This document shows, piece after piece, positions 1 through 6,857 of a stretch of DNA of 13,133 nucleotides. Source of the DNA: RGIG4576 sp964613095 (GTDB lineage Bacteria > Bacteroidota > Bacteroidia > Bacteroidales > Muribaculaceae); the NCBI GenBank assembly GCA_964613095.1, contig CAZTFX010000061.1, positions 1-13,133 of the forward strand, written 5' to 3'. The first letter of the stretch is position 1. Each line of letters starts with the position of its first letter. The notes under the pieces were generated by a model. It was given only the letters and a program-made list of their open reading frames with translations. It made no database searches and was not told the origin of the DNA. The position numbers and the translations under genes were made by a program.

Positions 1-93
1 CTTTTATTACAAATATTGCTTAAAACACCTTTTTTCACTATTAAAATAGCTTAAAATAGAGTAATTATGTATCGTTATATTGAAATAATAATA

Positions 94-101
94 TACTTTT
101 A
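94..101 (+). promoter_or_regulatory. possible -7 box of the htrA promoter
   Basis: The sequence TACTTTTA matches the Bacteroidota -7 consensus TAnnTTTG except for the final base. It lies about 70 bases before the htrA start in a very AT-rich stretch. I found no good TTTG at the expected 19-21-base spacing upstream, so this is a weak candidate. Nothing else can be supported in positions 1-172. Confidence 0.25.
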
Positions 102-172
102 CAGCGAAAATAAAAAGTTAATTTTTAACTATTCAAAATTTAAAAGCAAGTTTAATTTAACATTATAAGATT

Positions 173-1675
173 ATGAAAACAACAGGTAAATTATTTTTAG
201 CTCTAATTGCAGCGGCTGTACTTGGTTCAACCTTGACTGTTGTTGCCGAAAACTATTATGTAAAGAAAGAAGACAAAAATTTTATACGCACAAGCAGTCG
301 AATCCCATCTAGTGATACCGACTTCACGGCAGCTGCCGAAAGCACAATAAACAGCGTGGTTAGTATCAAGACTTATGCTAGTATTCAACGTCAACAATAT
401 CAGGGTAATCCTTATTTTGACCCTTTTGAATTTTTCTTCGGTCCCGGCTATGGAAGCAGTACTCCTCGCCGTCAACAACCACAGCAACAACAGCAGGAAG
501 AAGAAAAACTGCAACCATTGGGATTAGGTTCAGGAGTTATTATTTCTCCTGATGGATATATCGTGACCAATAACCACGTTATCAGCAAAGCCGAGAAAGT
601 GGAAGTAACACTCAATAATAATGAGAAATATACCGCCAAAGTAATTGGTTCCGATGAAAACACCGACCTCGCATTGCTTAAAATCGACGCAAAAGAACTA
701 AGTGCAATTACTTTCGGTGATTCCGACGCATTAAAAATCGGAGAATGGGTTCTAGCCGTAGGTAATCCGTTTGGATTCACATCTACTGTTACAGCAGGTA
801 TAGTTAGTGCCAAGGCACGCAACATAGGTGAAGCAACATCGCAACGAGCAAACTCCATTGACTCATTCATACAAACCGATGCTGCAGTCAATCAAGGCAA
901 TAGCGGTGGCGCTCTTGTTAACATCAATGGCGAATTGGTAGGTATCAATACTGCCATCTATTCAAAAACCGGAAATTATGCAGGATATTCGTTCGCAATA
1001 CCGTCATCTACCGTAAATAAGGTAGTAAAAGACTTAAAAGAATACGGTAGCGTACAAAGAGCTGTACTCGGTGTAACCTATCAACCTCTTAATGCAGAAC
1101 TGGCAAAAGAAAAGAACATCACAGCAACAACCGAAGGTCTGTATGTGGCAAGCGTGAGTGATCGCAGTGCGGCAATGCAAGCAGGCTTGAAAGAAGGTGA
1201 CGTTATAACCAAGATTAATGGAGCAACGGTGAAAAGCAGCGGACAAATCATGGAACAAATGAATCGTCTTCGTCCTGGAGACAAGATTGAAATCACCTAT
1301 ATTCGCGATAACAAGACACATACTACCACTGCAACCCTACGCAATGATCAAGGTAGCACCAAATTAACAAAGAATTCAACGGTGTCAACACTAGGTTGCG
1401 GATTCCTTACCCTAACAGATGAAAAGAAAAAAGAACTTGAAATAAGCAACGGTGTAGAAGTTGTAGGAGTAAAAGCAGGTAAATTCCGTAATGCAGGAAT
1501 TAAAGACGGTTTCATTATTCTTGAAATCAACAATACTCCGGTAAACAGTCGCGAAGACGTTGAAAACATCTATAATTCGATTATGCGCAGTCCAAGCAAG
1601 CGTAAAGTAATGCTTGTGATAGGTATTCACCCTAACGGAACCGAAGACTACTACGCAGTTAATCTCGCTGACTAA
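173..1675 (+). CDS. htrA: HtrA/Deg-family periplasmic serine endoprotease with two PDZ domains
   Basis: This is a Do/DegQ-type protease and chaperone that degrades misfolded envelope proteins in the periplasm. The N-terminus (residues 1-25) is a short basic stretch plus a hydrophobic segment ending near VVAEN, read as a signal peptide or signal anchor. The trypsin-like domain follows. The triad is visible as His135 (VTNNHV), Asp165 (ENTDLALLK) and Ser244 (QGNSGGALV), so it should be active. PDZ1 spans roughly 297-390 and PDZ2 roughly 402-498; 500 residues is normal for the two-PDZ form. Residues 99-112 are Gln/Glu-rich and lie where the family's LA loop falls, after an aromatic segment (FDPFEFFFGPGYG) typical of that loop. 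The gene has its own terminator and precedes rpoD, an arrangement I recall from Bacteroides. The family call is firm; choosing between DegP and DegQ is not possible from sequence alone. Confidence 0.97.
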   Translation: MKTTGKLFLALIAAAVLGSTLTVVAENYYVKKEDKNFIRTSSRIPSSDTDFTAAAESTINSVVSIKTYASIQRQQYQGNPYFDPFEFFFGPGYGSSTPRRQQPQQQQQEEEKLQPLGLGSGVIISPDGYIVTNNHVISKAEKVEVTLNNNEKYTAKVIGSDENTDLALLKIDAKELSAITFGDSDALKIGEWVLAVGNPFGFTSTVTAGIVSAKARNIGEATSQRANSIDSFIQTDAAVNQGNSGGALVNINGELVGINTAIYSKTGNYAGYSFAIPSSTVNKVVKDLKEYGSVQRAVLGVTYQPLNAELAKEKNITATTEGLYVASVSDRSAAMQAGLKEGDVITKINGATVKSSGQIMEQMNRLRPGDKIEITYIRDNKTHTTTATLRNDQGSTKLTKNSTVSTLGCGFLTLTDEKKKELEISNGVEVVGVKAGKFRNAGIKDGFIILEINNTPVNSREDVENIYNSIMRSPSKRKVMLVIGIHPNGTEDYYAVNLAD

Positions 1676-1696
1676 AATTTTAATTTCTATCCGTAT

Positions 1697-1731
1697 AAAA
1701 CGCAAGTTAAACTAAATAACTTGCGTTTTTT
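1697..1731 (+). terminator. intrinsic terminator after htrA
   Basis: A perfect 13-bp stem (AAAACGCAAGTTA, 1697-1709, with TAACTTGCGTTTT, 1717-1729) has a 7-base loop and continues into a T run. It lies 22 bases after the htrA stop and separates htrA transcription from rpoD. Confidence 0.9.
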
Positions 1732-1834
1732 GTTAATCTTTCACAAGCGACACAATAATAATCACACATTTTGTGTTATTTCTCATAGAAGACAATAAAA
1801 CTACAACAACGATAGCCAATTTTGTGATAAAACA

Positions 1835-1866
1835 TTAGATTTTCTCGTAAAAATACACTATCTTTG
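1835..1866 (+). promoter_or_regulatory. rpoD promoter (-33 TTAG / -7 TATCTTTG)
   Basis: TATCTTTG at 1859-1866 is a perfect match to the Bacteroidota -7 element TAnnTTTG. TTAG at 1835-1838 is one base off the -33 consensus TTTG, with a 20-base spacer. Transcription would start near 1871, giving a leader of roughly 20 bases before the rpoD start. The remainder of 1732-1834 shows no other feature I can support. Confidence 0.75.
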
Positions 1867-1892
1867 CATGCTTAAAATTCTCTTAAGATAAA

Positions 1893-2753
1893 ATGAGACA
1901 ATTAAAGATTACTAAATCAATCACCAATCGAGAAAGTGCTTCACTCGACAAATACCTTCAAGAAATCGGTAGAGAGGAACTTATTACCGTTGAAGAAGAA
2001 GTAGAGTTGGCACAAGCAATCAAAAAAGGTGACCACGCAGCATTGGAGAAGTTGACTCGCGCCAACCTCCGTTTCGTTGTTTCTGTAGCAAAACAATACC
2101 AAAATCAAGGATTAAGTCTTCCCGACTTGATTAACGAAGGTAATCTAGGCTTGATTAAAGCAGCACAGAAGTTTGATGAAACACGCGGTTTCAAATTCAT
2201 CTCTTACGCAGTGTGGTGGATTCGCCAGTCTATTCTGCAAGCATTAGCTGAGCAGTCTCGTATTGTACGACTTCCATTAAACCAAGTTGGATCACTAAAC
2301 AAGATTGGTAAAGCGCTTTCAAAATTTGAGCAAGAGAATGAACGCCGTCCATCAGCCGAAGAGTTGGCAGAACAACTCGAAATTCCGGTTGACAAGATTT
2401 CTGATACATTGAAAGTATCGGGTCGCCACATTTCTGTAGATGCACCATTCGTAGAAGGTGAAGATAACAGCCTTCTCGACGTGCTTACAAACGACGATTC
2501 TCCTATGGCTGACTCCTCCTTGAATCAAGAATCTTTGTCTAAGGAAGTTGACCGCGCACTCAACCAATTGCATGAACGTGAACGCGACATTTTAAAAATG
2601 TTCTTCGGTATAGGTTGTCAGGAAATGACACTTGAAGAAATCGGAGCAAAATTTGACTTGACACGTGAACGTGTGCGACAAATCAAAGAAAAGGCGATTC
2701 GCAGGCTCAAAGGACAAAAAAGCCGACTACTTAAGACTTACTTGGGAGATTGA
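1893..2753 (+). CDS. rpoD: primary (housekeeping) RNA polymerase sigma factor, Bacteroidota type
   Basis: This is the sigma-70 family subunit that directs core RNA polymerase to housekeeping promoters. It is compact (286 residues) and lacks the long region 1.1 and non-conserved insert of the E. coli protein, as is usual in Bacteroidota. Region 1.2 is around 17-50 (LDKYLQEIGREEL). Region 2 is about 51-121, with the core-binding stretch DLINEGNLGLIKA and the promoter-melting stretch FKFISYAVWWIRQ. Region 3 is about 130-207. Region 4 is about 225-278, with the helix-turn-helix MTLEEIGAKFDLTRERVRQI. The gene has its own promoter and a terminator at 2776-2808. Promoters elsewhere in this window carry the TTTG/TAnnTTTG signature read by this class of sigma factor. 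Confidence 0.98.
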   Translation: MRQLKITKSITNRESASLDKYLQEIGREELITVEEEVELAQAIKKGDHAALEKLTRANLRFVVSVAKQYQNQGLSLPDLINEGNLGLIKAAQKFDETRGFKFISYAVWWIRQSILQALAEQSRIVRLPLNQVGSLNKIGKALSKFEQENERRPSAEELAEQLEIPVDKISDTLKVSGRHISVDAPFVEGEDNSLLDVLTNDDSPMADSSLNQESLSKEVDRALNQLHERERDILKMFFGIGCQEMTLEEIGAKFDLTRERVRQIKEKAIRRLKGQKSRLLKTYLGD

Positions 2754-2760
2754 TTCTCCT

Positions 2761-2806
2761 ATATTTAATTGCTAAGCGTTCAATCCACCACGATTGGACG
2801 CTTTTT
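2761..2806 (+). repeat. direct repeat copy 1 (rpoD terminator region)
   Basis: These 46 bases match 3548-3593 at 44 positions. The two differences (2789-2790, CA versus TC) both fall in the hairpin loop. The match includes 15 bases upstream of the hairpin (ATATTTAATTGCTAA) that are not needed for a terminator, which points to duplication rather than chance similarity. The sequences outside the repeat do not match. Confidence 0.95.
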
Positions 2807-2808
2807 TT
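2776..2808 (+). terminator. intrinsic terminator after rpoD
   Basis: A 10-bp stem (GCGTTCAATC with GATTGGACGC, one G-T wobble) and a 6-base loop CACCAC are followed by seven T residues. The hairpin begins 22 bases after the rpoD stop. Confidence 0.92.
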
Positions 2809-2879
2809 ATTTATAAATAGATTAAAATGATTTTCAACGTTTTTTTGTGCGTAAACGTTTATATATCAAAAAGAATCAC

Positions 2880-2887
2880 TATATTCG
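2880..2887 (+). promoter_or_regulatory. possible -7 box for the mntA-hepT pair
   Basis: TATATTCG differs from TAnnTTTG at one base and lies 21 bases before the mntA start. No convincing -33 box is seen at the right spacing. If used, transcription would begin about 15 bases before the start codon. Confidence 0.4.
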
Positions 2888-2908
2888 CAAAAGAATCAAG
2901 ACAAAAAT

Positions 2909-3211
2909 ATGAAATTGATTGAATTAAACATACAAAAAATCATTGAATTGTGTAAAAAACACAAAGTCAAATCACTTGCCGTATTTGGGTCTATCCTTAC
3001 CGATAAATTCAATGACAATAGTGATGTGGATTTACTTGTAGATTTTAATTCTGAAATTACACATCACAATTATACCGATAATTTCTTTTCATTATATTAT
3101 GCACTACGTTCATTGTTTGGCAGAGAAATTGATTTAGTAGATAGTACTTCAATAAAGAACCCTTATTTCAAAGACGAACTTAATGAAACAAAACTTTTAA
3201 TTTATGGATAG
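2909..3211 (+). CDS. mntA: MNT-domain nucleotidyltransferase antitoxin (MntA)
   Basis: This is a minimal nucleotidyltransferase of the type that neutralises a partner HEPN toxin. In characterised HepT/MntA systems the MNT protein adds AMP units to a tyrosine of the toxin. The protein is 100 residues, the usual size. The active-site signature GS-x10-D-x-D is complete: Gly27-Ser28 (VFGS), then Asp39 and Asp41 (SDVDLLVDF). A third acidic residue is expected in IDLVD (Asp75). The stop overlaps the hepT start by 8 bases (3204-3211), implying translational coupling and a fixed stoichiometry. The pair is flanked by duplicated terminator copies, suggesting it arrived as a cassette. Codon and base use look more AT-rich than in rpoD or leuA by eye. 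The family call is firm; the antitoxin role is inferred from motif and neighbour. Confidence 0.92.
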   Translation: MKLIELNIQKIIELCKKHKVKSLAVFGSILTDKFNDNSDVDLLVDFNSEITHHNYTDNFFSLYYALRSLFGREIDLVDSTSIKNPYFKDELNETKLLIYG

Positions 3212-3542
3212 AAAAGTTCTTAAATATTTAAGTGACATATATTCTTCCATTCTTGAAATTGAATCATTCATGGAAGACCGTCCAAAAGAATATGAAACAT
3301 TCTGCAATGATACTCTTTTTAGAAGAGGTGTTGAAAGAAATATTGAAATAATGGGTGAGGCAATGAATCAGGTTTTAAAAATAATACCCAACATACCTAT
3401 TACATCTGCACGAAAAATTGTTGATACTCGAAATTTTGTAATACATGCTTATGATTCTTTACGACCGGATATTCTATGGAGCATTGTCATAAACAATATG
3501 CCTTTATTAAAAAAAGAAGTGGCTCAACTACTAAAATCTTAA
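3204..3542 (+). CDS. hepT: HEPN-domain toxin RNase (HepT, DUF86)
   Basis: This is a HepT-type HEPN ribonuclease, the toxin half of the MNT-HEPN pair. The protein is 112 residues and apparently all-helical. The hallmark RX4HXY motif is intact: Arg76, His81 and Tyr83 in RNFVIHAYD. Arg and His form the composite RNase site at the dimer interface. The Tyr is the residue AMPylated by the partner in the characterised system, so this copy looks both catalytically competent and able to be modified. Upstream, RGVERNIEIMGEAMNQ (41-56) is the other conserved helix of the DUF86/HepT family. The start overlaps the antitoxin stop. A copy of the rpoD-type terminator lies just downstream. Known members cleave RNA, with some reported to act on tRNA; the target here cannot be read from the sequence. 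Confidence 0.93.
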   Translation: MDRKVLKYLSDIYSSILEIESFMEDRPKEYETFCNDTLFRRGVERNIEIMGEAMNQVLKIIPNIPITSARKIVDTRNFVIHAYDSLRPDILWSIVINNMPLLKKEVAQLLKS

Positions 3543-3547
3543 CAACC

Positions 3548-3593
3548 ATATTTAATTGCTAAGCGTTCAATCCACTCCGATTGGACGCTTTTT
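3548..3593 (+). repeat. direct repeat copy 2 (terminator region after hepT)
   Basis: This is the second copy of the 46-base segment found at 2761-2806, with 44 of 46 positions identical and both differences in the hairpin loop. Together the two copies bracket the whole mntA-hepT pair and its leader, a unit of about 787 bases from repeat start to repeat start. Confidence 0.95.
3563..3593 (+). terminator. intrinsic terminator after hepT
   Basis: The stem is the same 10 bp as in the rpoD terminator (GCGTTCAATC with GATTGGACGC), with loop CACTCC, followed by TTTTT. It ends transcription of the toxin-antitoxin pair before the leu promoter. Confidence 0.9.
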
Positions 3594-3676
3594 CATTCTA
3601 TTCTTCTAAATTGAAAGCAAACGAGTGGATTTTATTTATATTTTATCACAATTAGCAATAAAAAAGTGTCATTTAT

Positions 3677-3707
3677 TTTGCAGAAATCAATTATATCACT
3701 AAATTTG
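3677..3707 (+). promoter_or_regulatory. leu operon promoter (-33 TTTG, -7 TAAATTTG)
   Basis: TTTG at 3677-3680 and TAAATTTG at 3700-3707 are perfect matches to both Bacteroidota promoter elements, separated by a 19-base spacer. This is the best promoter in the window. Transcription should begin near 3712, so the attenuator leader RNA is about 210 bases long. The stretch 3594-3676 shows nothing else I can support. Confidence 0.9.
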
Positions 3708-3728
3708 CAAAAACTAAATGAGAAGTTC

Positions 3729-3797
3729 ATGATTAGCAATTTATCAAACATTATTATTTCCATTATTCTGCTGCTGGGTATAATTATCTTGCAGTGA
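3729..3797 (+). CDS. Ile/Leu-rich leader peptide of the leu operon
   Basis: This 22-residue open frame starts about 17 bases after the predicted transcript start. It begins MISNLSNIIIS and continues with Ile-Ile-Leu-Leu-Leu-Gly-Ile-Ile-Ile-Leu-Gln. Nine residues are Ile and five are Leu, including three consecutive ATT codons (3750-3758) and three consecutive CTG codons (3768-3776). The composition and position are those of a translation-controlled attenuation leader, as with ilvL and leuL of enterobacteria, although the sequence is unrelated to those. The stop codon TGA (3795-3797) overlaps the first bases of the predicted antiterminator strand. Ribosome stalling on Ile or Leu codons would therefore control the downstream terminator. 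No Shine-Dalgarno is visible, as is normal in this phylum. The peptide itself is probably not functional. Confidence 0.85.
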   Translation: MISNLSNIIISIILLLGIIILQ

Positions 3798-3869
3798 AAG
3801 GTTATATATTAGTGATTGATAGATTTTGCAAAGTAAGAAACAATACAACTCTACGATATACGACCTTTC
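3796..3869 (+). promoter_or_regulatory. predicted antiterminator helix of the leu attenuator
   Basis: GAAAGGT at 3796-3802 is exactly complementary to ACCTTTC at 3863-3869, the left arm of the attenuator terminator, and a G-U pair can extend it to 8 bp. The upstream strand begins inside the leader stop codon. A ribosome that finishes the leader would cover it and let the terminator form. A ribosome stalled at the Ile/Leu codons would leave it free to pair and prevent termination. The pairing is read directly; the regulatory logic is inferred from classical attenuation. Confidence 0.7.
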
Positions 3870-3894
3870 TCCTACCACAAGAAGGGTCTTTTTT
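3862..3894 (+). terminator. attenuator terminator upstream of leuA
   Basis: A 9-bp stem (GACCTTTCT, 3862-3870, with AGAAGGGTC, 3880-3888, one G-T wobble) and a 9-base loop are followed by six T residues. It sits between a strong promoter and the first structural gene, 28 bases before the leuA start. That position only makes sense for a conditional terminator. Confidence 0.9.
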
Positions 3895-3922
3895 ATTTTA
3901 GTATAATACAAAACATATAAAT

Positions 3923-5422
3923 ATGAGTGATAGACTTTTTATTTTTGACACTACTCTAAGAGACGGCGAACAAGTTCCCGGCTGCCAGCTTAACACTGTG
4001 GAAAAAATCCAAGTGGCAAGAGCACTTGAGGAATTAGGCGTAGATGTTATCGAAGCCGGATTCCCCGTATCAAGTCCGGGTGATTATAATTCTGTAATTG
4101 AAATATCCAAAGCGGTTACTTGGCCTACTATTTGTGCATTAACAAGAGCCGTAGAAAAGGATATCGATGTAGCAGCCGAAGCACTACGTTATGCAAAACG
4201 TAAGCGTATTCACACCGGTATAGGTACATCCGATTACCATATTAAATATAAATTCAACAGTACACGTGAAGAAATACTTGAACGTGCCATTGCTTGCGTT
4301 AAATACGCAAAAAAGCATGTTGAAGACGTTCAATTTTATGCTGAAGATGCTGGACGTACCGACAACGAATATCTTGCACGCGTAGTAGAAGCTGTAATTA
4401 AAGCAGGTGCAACTGTCATCAACATACCCGATACTACCGGTTATTGCCTACCTGCAGAATTTGGTGCAAAGATTAAATATCTAATTGACCATGTAGATGG
4501 TATAGACAAAGTTACTATCGCTACACATTGCCATAATGATTTAGGAATGGCAACCGCCAACACCATTTCAGGTATTCTTAATGGTGCTCGTCAAGCTGAA
4601 GTGACAATCAACGGTATAGGAGAACGTGCCGGCAACACTTCGCTTGAAGAAGTGGCTATGATATTCAAGAGTCACAAAGAGCTAGGTATTACAACCAATA
4701 TCAATACTCCAAAGATATACAAGACCAGCAAGATGGTGTCAAGTCTTATGAATATGCCGGTACAAGCAAACAAAGCGATTGTAGGTCGCAATGCCTTTGC
4801 ACATTCATCGGGTATTCATCAAGACGGTGTATTGAAAAATCGCGAAAGTTATGAAATAATAGATCCTAAAGATGTGGGTATAGAAGATCCAAACTCTATC
4901 GTACTTACAGCTCGTAGTGGGCATGCTGCATTAAAACATCGTTTCCAAGTTCTTGGTATCGAAATGGATAAAGAAGCACTGGATCTTGCATATCAAGAAT
5001 TCTTGAAACTTGCCGATCGTAAAAAGAATATCACCGATGATGACATTCTTGTACTTGCCGGCAAGCACCGCGATAAAGACGCACGTATTAAACTTGAATA
5101 TCTGCAAGTTACATCCGGTGTTGGAGTTCGTTCGGTAGCCAGCGTAGGTTTGAGTATTGCAGGCGAGAAATTTGAAGCATGCGCAACCGGTAACGGTCCT
5201 GTCGATGCGGCAATCACTGCCATCAAACAAATAATACACCGCAACATGATTGTTCAAGAATTCTTAATTCAGGCAATAACACGTGGAAGCAACGATGTGG
5301 GAAAAGTTCACATGACAGTGGAACATGATGGAAACCATTATTATGGATTTTCGGCAAATACCGACATAGTAGCAGCTTCTACCGAAGCGTTCCTTGACGC
5401 AATCAATAAATTTGTACATTAG
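3923..5422 (+). CDS. leuA: 2-isopropylmalate synthase
   Basis: This enzyme catalyses the first committed step of leucine synthesis: acetyl-CoA plus 2-oxoisovalerate gives 2-isopropylmalate. At 499 residues it is of normal length. The TIM-barrel catalytic domain (about 1-280) opens with the family signature FDTTLRDGEQ, with Arg13 and Asp14 at the active site. The metal-binding HxHND motif is His202/His204 in ATHCHND, followed by the signature stretch TINGIGERAGN. A linker and the C-terminal regulatory domain (about 390-499, with ACATGNGPVDAA) follow, so allosteric feedback by leucine is expected. It is the first gene of the leu operon, directly behind the attenuator and 31 bases before leuC. 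It resembles LeuA proper more than the paralogue at 7472-8989, since it keeps the PGCQ residues after the signature typical of isopropylmalate synthases. Confidence 0.95.
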   Translation: MSDRLFIFDTTLRDGEQVPGCQLNTVEKIQVARALEELGVDVIEAGFPVSSPGDYNSVIEISKAVTWPTICALTRAVEKDIDVAAEALRYAKRKRIHTGIGTSDYHIKYKFNSTREEILERAIACVKYAKKHVEDVQFYAEDAGRTDNEYLARVVEAVIKAGATVINIPDTTGYCLPAEFGAKIKYLIDHVDGIDKVTIATHCHNDLGMATANTISGILNGARQAEVTINGIGERAGNTSLEEVAMIFKSHKELGITTNINTPKIYKTSKMVSSLMNMPVQANKAIVGRNAFAHSSGIHQDGVLKNRESYEIIDPKDVGIEDPNSIVLTARSGHAALKHRFQVLGIEMDKEALDLAYQEFLKLADRKKNITDDDILVLAGKHRDKDARIKLEYLQVTSGVGVRSVASVGLSIAGEKFEACATGNGPVDAAITAIKQIIHRNMIVQEFLIQAITRGSNDVGKVHMTVEHDGNHYYGFSANTDIVAASTEAFLDAINKFVH

Positions 5423-5453
5423 TAATTCAATCACATAAAATAAATTCATTGTT

Positions 5454-6845
5454 ATGAACACTTTATTTGACAAAATATGGGATGCTCACGTAGTGAATCT
5501 TATTCCCGGTGGACCATCTCAATTATACATTGACCGCCATTATTGTCACGAGGTAACAAGCCCTCAGGCATTTGCCGGATTAAGAGAACGCGGAATAAAA
5601 GTTTTTCGTCCTGAAAAAACATTCTGCTCCCCCGACCATAATATCCCTACCCTTCACCAAGATCAACCTATACAAGATCCTGTTTCTCGCAACCAAGTAG
5701 AAACATTAACAAAAAATGCCAATGAATTTGGTGTCACTTTATATGGTTTAGGTCATCCTAAGAATGGTATTATCCATGTTATCGGTCCTGAAAACGGTCT
5801 CACTCTACCCGGCTACACAATTGTGTGCGGCGACAGCCATACCTCAACACACGGAGCTTTTGGCGCAGTTGCATTTGGTATAGGAACCAGTGAAGTGGAA
5901 ATGGTACTTGCATCTCAATGTATTTTGCAACCCAAGCCCAAGACAATGCGCATTAACGTAAACGGTAAATTAAAACCATTTGTTACGGCAAAAGATATAG
6001 CACTTTATATAATCAGTAAAATGACTACAGGCGGTGCTACCGGTTATTTTGTAGAGTATGCCGGAGAAGCCATTCGCAACCTTTCTATGGAAGAACGCAT
6101 GACAGTGTGTAACCTTAGCATTGAAATGGGAGCTCGCGGAGGTATGATTGCACCCGATGAAACCACATTTGAATATGTAAAAGGACGCGAATTTGCCCCT
6201 AAAGGTGAAGATTGGGATAAAGCTGTAGCATATTGGAGAACTCTTAAAAGTGACGATGATGCGGTTTTCGATAAAGAAATAAACTTTGACGCAGCCGACA
6301 TCAATCCACGTATCACTTATGGAACAAATCCCGGTATGGGCATGGGAATTGAAGATACAATACCTACAATTGATGAAATAGATGAAGCCGGAAAGATTTC
6401 TTTCCAAAAATCGCTTGATTATATGGGCTTCAAAGCCGGTCAAAAATTGGAAGGACACAAGATTGACTACGTATTTTTAGGTTCTTGTACTAATGGACGT
6501 ATTGAAGATTTTCGCGTATTTGCCAATTTCGTAAAAGGCAAGAAAAAAGCCGATAATGTAACCGCTTGGTTAGTACCCGGTTCTTGGGGAGTAGATAAAC
6601 AGATTCATGAAGAAGGCATCGATAAGATTCTGGAAGAAGCAGGGTTCGAATTACGTCAACCTGGCTGTTCGGCATGTCTTGCAATGAACGAGGATAAAAT
6701 ACCTGCCGGCAAATATGCTGTATCTACATCAAACCGCAACTTTGAGGGTCGTCAAGGTCCGGGTTCACGCACAATTCTAGCAGGTCCGCTTGTTGCAGCA
6801 GCAGCAGCCATCACAGGTAAAATTACTAATCCGGCAAAAATCTAA
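5454..6845 (+). CDS. leuC: 3-isopropylmalate dehydratase large subunit
   Basis: This is the large subunit of isopropylmalate isomerase, an aconitase-family 4Fe-4S enzyme that converts 2- to 3-isopropylmalate with LeuD. The enzyme can also handle citramalate in the citramalate route to isoleucine. The protein has 463 residues, as in the E. coli-type LeuC. The three cluster ligands are in place: Cys345 in FLGSCTNG, and Cys405 and Cys408 in QPGCSACLAMN. The N-terminus (MNTLFDKIWDAHVV) and the stretch VCGDSHTSTHGAFGA are standard for the family. The short gap to leuD (12 bases) reflects co-production of the two subunits. Confidence 0.97.
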   Translation: MNTLFDKIWDAHVVNLIPGGPSQLYIDRHYCHEVTSPQAFAGLRERGIKVFRPEKTFCSPDHNIPTLHQDQPIQDPVSRNQVETLTKNANEFGVTLYGLGHPKNGIIHVIGPENGLTLPGYTIVCGDSHTSTHGAFGAVAFGIGTSEVEMVLASQCILQPKPKTMRINVNGKLKPFVTAKDIALYIISKMTTGGATGYFVEYAGEAIRNLSMEERMTVCNLSIEMGARGGMIAPDETTFEYVKGREFAPKGEDWDKAVAYWRTLKSDDDAVFDKEINFDAADINPRITYGTNPGMGMGIEDTIPTIDEIDEAGKISFQKSLDYMGFKAGQKLEGHKIDYVFLGSCTNGRIEDFRVFANFVKGKKKADNVTAWLVPGSWGVDKQIHEEGIDKILEEAGFELRQPGCSACLAMNEDKIPAGKYAVSTSNRNFEGRQGPGSRTILAGPLVAAAAAITGKITNPAKI

Positions 6846-6857
6846 AAAATCACTATT

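Noticed and set aside
227..1705. Several minus-strand open frames of 70-139 codons opposite htrA
   Set aside because: They lie wholly antisense to, or overlap, a well-supported protease gene, have low-complexity or Cys/Ser-rich translations, and lack promoters or sensible neighbours.
1752..1789. A/T-rich inverted repeat (ACACA..TGTGT) between htrA and rpoD as an operator
   Set aside because: The stem is short and imperfect in low-complexity sequence, far from the rpoD -7 box, and could easily occur by chance.
3821..3830. Second leu promoter at ATAGATTTTG, after the leader peptide
   Set aside because: The spacing between TA and TTTG is one base too long and no -33 TTTG is found upstream, whereas the promoter at 3677-3707 is perfect.
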